In this document: piece after piece, positions 59,176 through 64,000 of the stretch
Layout of the letters: the number at the start of each line of letters is the position of its first letter
Numbering within the stretch: the first letter of the stretch is position 1
Assembly (NCBI GenBank): GCA_903852495.1
Contig: CAINRC010000128.1
Span: 1-64,000, forward strand
Reading direction: 5' to 3'
Source of the DNA: an uncultured Geobacteraceae bacterium
GTDB taxonomy: Bacteria > Desulfobacterota > Desulfuromonadia > Geobacterales > Pseudopelobacteraceae
DNA: 64,000 nucleotides
Notes under the pieces: model-generated
Told to the model about the DNA's origin: nothing
What the model saw: only the letters and a program-made list of their open reading frames with translations
The model's database searches: none
Program-made: the position numbers and the translations under genes

Positions 59176-60252
59176 TTACGGCATCAATCGGGGCTTTTCA
59201 CTCAGCCAGGGGAAAACATGAACGGTGCCGTTTTTTTTGTCTCGCGAAGAGTCAAGGATTTTTTGTCCGATGAGCGCCTGATCACTGCTCCCCCACCAGT
59301 TCTGCCAGGCAGCGACAGATTCCACCCCGACGTTATAAAGGTTGTAGCCGCCGTTTGAGACGAACGCATTATTGAGAAGGAGTACCTGACCATCTTCCGT
59401 ACGCAGAGCATCCTGACTGTTATCCGTAAAAACACACCGCGTGACTTTAGCACGTCCATCAATAAGGTTGAGGGCGGTCTGCCGGTTCTGCTGAAAAACG
59501 GTCGAAGTGACCTGCCCTTCGCCCCCCCTGATACGCGCTCCGGATGTGTTCCCGGAAAACTCCCCATCGGTGATCCTGTAACGGCATTCATCGGCCTCAA
59601 GCCCGGTCTGCCGGTTATTCATAATTTTTGGTGCCGCAAGCACAACTGAAGAATTGTTCAGCACACAGCCGCGCTCACACGTGGAAACAGACATATCTTT
59701 ACTGTCAAATTCGCTGTTGTGAATTTCTATCCCGGTCTCCGAATCTGAAACAGAACCGCCGATAATCTGCACAACCCCGTCATGGGAAAGCAGGGCTGTG
59801 TGACTCTGTCTGATGGAAACGTTTTTGAGAGAAACTGAGGAGGACCAGACATCAATCCCGGTCGCGGCGTACTCAATGCGACACTGCTCCAGGAAATTGC
59901 GTTTTTCGGTGGAGAGGAAAACGATACCACCCCAGGAACCCCGGGTTGGCGACGCTCCGTCAGTGGTCAGAATAATCGGCAGATCTGCGGTTCCCGAGGC
60001 GTGGAGGCGGCCTTGAACAACCAGATTCGGAAGGAGTCGATCAGCAGGGGCGGCAAAGCGTACAACGGTTCCCGGTTCAATGCGCAGAGTGGCCTGATTG
60101 GCCACAACAACAAACCCTTTGACAAGAATAAAACCCCGCCAGGTTGCATCTTCGGTTAACACGGTTCTGTCGTAAACCGTTGGTGCCTGCTCAGATGCCG
60201 CCACAAAAGTTGTCATACAGAAAAAAATACAGGCCGTTACGAATGTTTTCAT
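59176..60252 (-). CDS. Exported right-handed beta-helix protein
   Basis: A 358-residue protein with a signal peptide (MKTFVTACIFFCMTTFVAAS). After about residue 40 comes an opening segment of the kind seen in parallel beta-helix proteins (LVKGFVVVANQATLRIEPGT), then many roughly 22-residue coils (GIDVWSSSVSLKNVSIRQSH; TGLEADECRYRITDGEFSGN; ALRTEDGQVLLLNNAFVSNG) and the NWWGS-type ending (WQNWWGSSDQ). It is probably periplasmic or surface-exposed; no catalytic residues can be named. The start at 60252 has AGAGGAGA upstream. It is the first gene of the co-directional run ending with sucA. Confidence 0.88.
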   Translation of the reverse strand: MKTFVTACIFFCMTTFVAASEQAPTVYDRTVLTEDATWRGFILVKGFVVVANQATLRIEPGTVVRFAAPADRLLPNLVVQGRLHASGTADLPIILTTDGASPTRGSWGGIVFLSTEKRNFLEQCRIEYAATGIDVWSSSVSLKNVSIRQSHTALLSHDGVVQIIGGSVSDSETGIEIHNSEFDSKDMSVSTCERGCVLNNSSVVLAAPKIMNNRQTGLEADECRYRITDGEFSGNTSGARIRGGEGQVTSTVFQQNRQTALNLIDGRAKVTRCVFTDNSQDALRTEDGQVLLLNNAFVSNGGYNLYNVGVESVAAWQNWWGSSDQALIGQKILDSSRDKKNGTVHVFPWLSEKPRLMP

Positions 60253-60400
60253 CCAATCTCCTCTAACGCACTGAATCAGTACCATGATTTATTTCAACTG
60301 TAAATTTAATGTTTTTTTGCATTCAAAGCAGTGCAGGCAGGTCTTGGTATACGCATTTTAGAGTTCTTTCCCTCTGGTAACTTTTTGTGAAATAAATTTG

Positions 60401-60429
60401 TTGACAGCACATACATGTTGTGGTTTATT
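60401..60429 (+). promoter_or_regulatory. nrdJ promoter
   Basis: TTGACA (60401-60406), 17 bases, then TTTATT (60424-60429). The -35 is perfect and the -10 matches TATAAT at four positions. It lies about 100 bases before the nrdJ ATG and overlaps the first NrdR box. Confidence 0.6.
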
Positions 60430-60454
60430 TCAGCACCTCCACAAAATATTGTGT
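60408..60454 (+). promoter_or_regulatory. Tandem NrdR boxes upstream of nrdJ
   Basis: Box 2 (60439-60454, CCACAAAATATTGTGT) fits the NrdR consensus acaCwAtATaTwGtgt closely. Box 1 (60408-60423, CACATACATGTTGTGG) fits mainly in its right half. The boxes start 31 bases apart with a 15-base gap, the spacing known for NrdR operators. They overlap the spacer and region downstream of the promoter, consistent with repression of ribonucleotide reductase. The nrdR gene is not in the window. No cobalamin riboswitch was seen in 60253-60525. Confidence 0.7.
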
Positions 60455-60525
60455 TTTATGTTTTGTTTACGTCATTTTAAAATCACTTTGAATCATCAGA
60501 TACTTACCCATCAAGGAGTCCCATC

Positions 60526-62763
60526 ATGAAAAAAAGTTCCGCTCCCGGCGCCATCCCCGGATTGACAAAAAACGCCACCACCGTGCTGGAAAAACGTTAC
60601 CTGCGCCGTGATGAAACCGGTACCGTTCTGGAGACGCCGAGCGATATGTTCCGGCGCGTAGCAGACACAATTGCCAGCGCTGATAAAACATTTGACAAAA
60701 AAGCGGACCTAAAGAGCTTATCAGATACATTTTACCGGATGATGACGAACTTTGAATTTCTCCCCAACTCCCCGACGCTTATGAATGCAGGCCGCCCGCT
60801 AGGGCAGCTTTCAGCCTGCTTTGTTCTGCCGGTAGGCGACTCCATGGAAGAGATCTTTGACGCCGTCAAATTTACCGCTCTGATCCACAAGTCGGGAGGC
60901 GGCACCGGTTTTTCGTTTTCCCGCCTGAGACCGGCCAACGATGTTGTCAGCACCACCACCGGAATTTCCAGCGGGCCGCTGTCGTTCATGCGGGTTTTTG
61001 ATGTTGCCACGGAAACCATCAAGCAGGGGGGAACCAGACGCGGCGCAAATATGGCTATTTTGCGAGTCGACCACCCGAACGTGATGGATTTCATCATGTG
61101 CAAAGCCGACCAGAAGCAATTGAACAATTTCAACATCTCCGTCGGCTTGACTGAGAAATTCATGCAGGCTGTGGAGCGCGATGAAGAGTACAGCCTGATC
61201 AATCCCCGTGATAAAAAGGTTTGCGGCAGCCTGAACGCCCGCAAGGTGTTCCAGCGCATAGTCAAGCAGGCGTGGGAAAACGGCGAGCCCGGAATTATCT
61301 TTCTCGACCGTTTGAATCGCGACAACCCCACCCCGCTCGTCGGCGAGATTGAATCAACCAACCCCTGCGGCGAGCAGCCGCTGTTACCCTATGAGTCCTG
61401 CAACCTCGGCTCAATCAATCTGGGCGCCTTTGTCAAAGACCTTACGGTAGATTGGAAGCGGTTGCGCGAAACCATCCACAATGCCGTCCATTTTCTGGAC
61501 AATGTTATTGAGGCCAATAATTACCCACTGCAGCAGATTCATGACATGACCCATGCCAACCGCAAAATTGGCCTGGGAGTCATGGGGTGGGCCGACCTGC
61601 TGATCCTGCTCGGTATCCCGTACTGTTCGGATGAGGCGGTGAAGCTTGGCAAGAAGGTGATGAAATTCATCAATGATGAAGGGCATCTGGCTTCACAGGA
61701 ACTGGGTAAAAAGCGTGGGTCGTTCCCCAACTTCAAAGGTTCGATTTTTGATAAAAAAGGCGCTGCTCCCCAGAGGAACGCAACCGTCACAACCATTGCG
61801 CCGACCGGAACCATTTCGATCATTGCCAACGCTTCTTCAGGTGTTGAACCTCTTTTTGCCGTATCATACATCCGCACCGTCATGGACAAAAACGTGCTGA
61901 TTGAAGTAAATCCGATTTTTGAAAGAATCGCAAAGGAACGCGGCTTTTACTCGGAAACACTCATGCAGAAAATTGCCGAGCACGGCACTGTGCACGGCAT
62001 TGATGAAATCCCGGAAGATATCCGCAACGTGTTTGTAACCTCCCACGAGATAACACCTGAGTATCATATTCAGATGCAGTCCGCCTTCCAGCAGTATACC
62101 GATAATGCTGTTTCGAAGACGGTGAATTTTTCAAACTCCGCCACCATCGAAGATGTTGAAAAAGTGTACATGCTCGCTTACGAGACGGGCTGCAAGGGCG
62201 TCACCATTTACCGCGACGGTTCAAGGGATGAGCAGGTACTTTCAACCGGGAAAAAGGAAGAGCAGGCAGCGGTCGCCGCTACGCCGGTGGAAGAAGAAAA
62301 AAAAGCGGTCAAGCGGGAACGTCCGAAAGCGCTTAAAGGGTGCACGCACCAGATGCAGACCGGGTGCGGTCCACTATACATAACGATCAACGAAGATAAA
62401 AACGGCTTGTTTGAACTTTTCACCACCATGGGCAAGGCGGGTGGCTGCGCAGCCTCCCAGAGTGAAGCAATTGGACGCATGGTATCGCTGGCATGGCGGA
62501 GCGGTGTTCAGGCGCGCCAGGTAGTGAAACAGCTTCAGGGGATCTCCTGCCACTGTCCTTCCGGTTTCGGTGATAACCGCGTACTTTCCTGTGCCGATGC
62601 AGTTGCAAAAGCAATTCAAAACCATCTGATTGACAGCGGCTATGACATTGAAAATGAATCAGTCCGTCATGAGCGCGGCGCCTGTCCGGAATGCGGTGGT
62701 ATTGTTGAGCATGAGGGTGGCTGTTCTGTCTGCCACGTCTGCGGTTACTCGGAGTGTGCATAA
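60526..62763 (+). CDS. nrdJ: Adenosylcobalamin-dependent ribonucleotide reductase (class II)
   Basis: A 745-residue enzyme that makes deoxyribonucleotides from ribonucleotides using B12. Conserved segments: FEFLPNSPTLMNAGRPLGQL, IHKSGGGTGFSFSRLRP, KQGGTRRGANMAILRVDHPN, and the active-site loop ESTNPCGEQPLLPYESCNLG. A charged linker (about 585-615) leads to a C-terminal region with DUF-like GCTHQMQTGCGPLYITINED and a zinc-finger-like ACPECGGIVEHEGGCSVCHV tail. A good AAGGAG site lies before the ATG. It is a single gene controlled by the NrdR operator upstream; the class works with or without oxygen. Confidence 0.97.
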   Translation: MKKSSAPGAIPGLTKNATTVLEKRYLRRDETGTVLETPSDMFRRVADTIASADKTFDKKADLKSLSDTFYRMMTNFEFLPNSPTLMNAGRPLGQLSACFVLPVGDSMEEIFDAVKFTALIHKSGGGTGFSFSRLRPANDVVSTTTGISSGPLSFMRVFDVATETIKQGGTRRGANMAILRVDHPNVMDFIMCKADQKQLNNFNISVGLTEKFMQAVERDEEYSLINPRDKKVCGSLNARKVFQRIVKQAWENGEPGIIFLDRLNRDNPTPLVGEIESTNPCGEQPLLPYESCNLGSINLGAFVKDLTVDWKRLRETIHNAVHFLDNVIEANNYPLQQIHDMTHANRKIGLGVMGWADLLILLGIPYCSDEAVKLGKKVMKFINDEGHLASQELGKKRGSFPNFKGSIFDKKGAAPQRNATVTTIAPTGTISIIANASSGVEPLFAVSYIRTVMDKNVLIEVNPIFERIAKERGFYSETLMQKIAEHGTVHGIDEIPEDIRNVFVTSHEITPEYHIQMQSAFQQYTDNAVSKTVNFSNSATIEDVEKVYMLAYETGCKGVTIYRDGSRDEQVLSTGKKEEQAAVAATPVEEEKKAVKRERPKALKGCTHQMQTGCGPLYITINEDKNGLFELFTTMGKAGGCAASQSEAIGRMVSLAWRSGVQARQVVKQLQGISCHCPSGFGDNRVLSCADAVAKAIQNHLIDSGYDIENESVRHERGACPECGGIVEHEGGCSVCHVCGYSECA

Positions 62764-62795
62764 GCGTCGTAGCAGGAAATTTCGGCACAAACAGC

Positions 62796-62825
62796 TTGAC
62801 ATAGAGCTGAAATCCATGTCATAGA
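62796..62825 (+). promoter_or_regulatory. Possible promoter of tRNA-Asp
   Basis: TTGACA (62796-62801) followed after 18 bases by CATAGA, a poor -10. The position, 27 bases before the tRNA, is right but the second box is weak. Confidence 0.35.
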
Positions 62826-62851
62826 GATGTAGTTAATCTGACTACTTCTTT

Positions 62852-62928
62852 GGGGTTGTAGCTCAGTTGGTTAGAGTGCCAGCCTGTCACGCTGGAAGTC
62901 GCGGGTTCGAGCCCCGTCAACCCCGCCA
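62852..62928 (+). tRNA. tRNA-Asp (anticodon GTC)
   Basis: A 77-base tRNA with encoded CCA. The acceptor stem GGGGTTG pairs with CAACCCC. The D-arm contains AGCTCAGTTGGTTAGAGT, the anticodon stem CCAGC/GCTGG encloses loop CTGTCAC with anticodon GTC, and the T-arm is CGGGTTCGAGCCCCG. It stands alone between nrdJ and a terminator. Confidence 0.97.
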
Positions 62929-62933
62929 TACTG

Positions 62934-62966
62934 AAAAAGGTGCCTGTGAAAGGGCACCTTTTTTTG
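62934..62966. terminator. Rho-independent terminator after tRNA-Asp
   Basis: AAAGGTGCC pairs with GGCACCTTT around an 8-base loop, followed by a run of seven Ts. The A-rich left side lets it also work for the minus-strand sigma-54 activator gene, which ends at 62988. Confidence 0.88.
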
Positions 62967-62987
62967 TTTTCTGCACTTTTCTGATAG

Positions 62988-64000
62988 TTACTTTTCTATT
63001 TTCAGCCTTTTTATTTTTTCCACCAGTGTTGTCCTGTTTATTCCAAGTAGAACAGCGGCTTTCGCCGTTACACCATTTGAAGATGCCAGTGCCTGCGTAA
63101 TTAGAGACCTCTCTATCCGGGAGATAATTGCCACGAGATCACCACCATGCCCCGGCATGATACTGTCATAGGCAAGACCTGGTTTTTTTTCTTCAACAAT
63201 CTGCGCAGGAACATCCTCCATAGTTATGGTTGCAGAGTCAGTCAAAACAATCATTCTCTCAACCATATTCTCCAGTTCACGCACATTGCCAGGCCAGGAA
63301 TACCGTTCCAGAACCTCAAGAGCCTGTTTGGTGATTGTACAGGGCGCACGTCCTGTCAGACGGCACTGTTTTTCGATAAAAAAAGCGGTCAGGTGCATGA
63401 TATCCTGCTGCCGCTCTCGCAGAGGAGGGAGGTGAAGCGGGATAACATTCAAACGATAGAAAAGGTCCTCTCGAAACTCCCCCCGTTTAACCATATTTTC
63501 GAGATCTGCATTTGTTGCCGAAATCACTCGTACATTAAGTTTGACGACCTTGTTTGAACCTAACCGCTCCACTTCGTGTTCCTGCAGAACCCTGAGCAGC
63601 TTGGCCTGCAGGTGTAGCGGCAGTGTTCCTATTTCATCAAGAAAAAGAGTACCAAGGTTGGCCGCCTCGAATTTCCCCGGCTTGTCCTTGATCGCTCCGG
63701 TAAATGCTCCACGGACGTGACCAAACAGTTCGCTTTCCAGCAACGCCTCCGGAATAGCGCTACAGTTTACCGCCACAAACGGTCGTTCCTTGCGTAAGCC
63801 TTTATAATGCAGCGCACGGGCAATCAACTCCTTGCCGGTTCCGGACTCTCCGGAGATCAGAACGGCCGAATCTGTTTTCACAATACGGTTCATACGCTCA
63901 AAAACAAGATTCATTGCCGGCGAGCTGCCGATTATATCACTGAACTCGAAGCGTCCCTGAAGCTGCTTGCGCAGATACATATTTTCAGAAAGAAGCTTCT
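62988..64000 (-). CDS. Sigma-54-dependent transcriptional activator (5' end outside window)
   Basis: The visible 337 residues hold the AAA+ domain and DNA-binding domain of an NtrC-type enhancer-binding protein. Walker A is GESGTGKELIARALH, the sigma-54 contact loop GAFTGA is intact (VRGAFTGAIKD), Walker B is GTLFLDEIG, and FREDLFYRLNVIPLHLPPLR and RYSWPGNVRELENMVERMIV are conserved. A Fis-type helix-turn-helix ends the protein (NGVTAKAAVLLGINRTTLVE). The frame is open to the window edge upstream of the first Met, so a regulatory domain lies outside and cannot be named. Confidence 0.95.
   Translation of the reverse strand, partial: KLLSENMYLRKQLQGRFEFSDIIGSSPAMNLVFERMNRIVKTDSAVLISGESGTGKELIARALHYKGLRKERPFVAVNCSAIPEALLESELFGHVRGAFTGAIKDKPGKFEAANLGTLFLDEIGTLPLHLQAKLLRVLQEHEVERLGSNKVVKLNVRVISATNADLENMVKRGEFREDLFYRLNVIPLHLPPLRERQQDIMHLTAFFIEKQCRLTGRAPCTITKQALEVLERYSWPGNVRELENMVERMIVLTDSATITMEDVPAQIVEEKKPGLAYDSIMPGHGGDLVAIISRIERSLITQALASSNGVTAKAAVLLGINRTTLVEKIKRLKIEK

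Noticed and set aside
60253-60525. Cobalamin riboswitch upstream of nrdJ
   Set aside because: The leader is short and AT-rich and no B12-box-like sequence was seen; the NrdR boxes explain the region better.
1-64000. Prophage or integrative element covering the CHAT locus
   Set aside because: No integrase, transposase, tRNA-end duplication or structural phage gene was seen, and the locus is flanked by housekeeping genes on both sides.

Overview
The window reads as chromosomal DNA of a Geobacter-like member of the Desulfuromonadia (inferred, not proven). The grounds are an aconitase B, a B12-dependent ribonucleotide reductase (NrdJ), sigma-54 signals, a PAS/GGDEF regulator, gas-vesicle genes, cbb3-oxidase assembly genes, and many intergenic palindromic repeats. 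No transposase, integrase, prophage or CRISPR array was seen. Most genes lie on the minus strand in long, tightly overlapping operons (many ATGA stop/start overlaps).

Layout. 1-830: end of a gas-vesicle cluster (two gvpA copies flanking a small coiled-coil gene). 911-5069: HU protein, EF-hand protein, minimal type IA topoisomerase, REC-PAS-GGDEF protein. 5070-6391: gene-poor stretch with a sigma-54 promoter driving a 75-aa membrane protein, a palindromic repeat and a decayed RelBE-type toxin-antitoxin locus. 6392-8932: acnB. 9131-23463: a five-gene minus-strand locus coding, in order of transcription, for an AsmA/YdbH-like inner-membrane protein, a YdbL-like (DUF1318) lipoprotein, a roughly 2,840-residue beta-propeller/TPR/CHAT protein, an SH3b protein and an M48 metalloprotease. 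23546-27298: ccoG-ccoI-ccoS. 27656-31192: ABC-2 exporter plus a UbiD-type decarboxylase. 31289-34595: orphan histidine kinase and a MEMO-family protein. 34742-37677: scpA-scpB, trpS, dut. 37739-49500: the conserved rimP-nusA-ylxR-infB-rbfA-nrnA-truB-rpsO-pnp block followed by a Ppx/GppA phosphatase. 49659-60252: sucA, yihY, a small membrane protein, a Sua5/YciO protein, rsmA, tsaD, phoH, a cysteine-desulfurase-like gene and a beta-helix protein. 60526-64000: nrdJ behind tandem NrdR boxes, tRNA-Asp(GTC), and the end of a sigma-54 activator.

The most unusual part is 9131-23463. Genes related to the E. coli YdbH/YdbL envelope bridge are coupled to a giant exported protein with an intact C-terminal CHAT His/Cys dyad, apparently a second, degenerate CHAT-like region in its middle, and a downstream M48 protease. 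Two palindromic elements of one repeat family sit at the start of two adjacent genes in this locus. In one of them the element appears to encode most of the lipoprotein signal peptide. I propose the locus as an envelope-associated proteolytic or lipid-transport system; its function is not known from the sequence.
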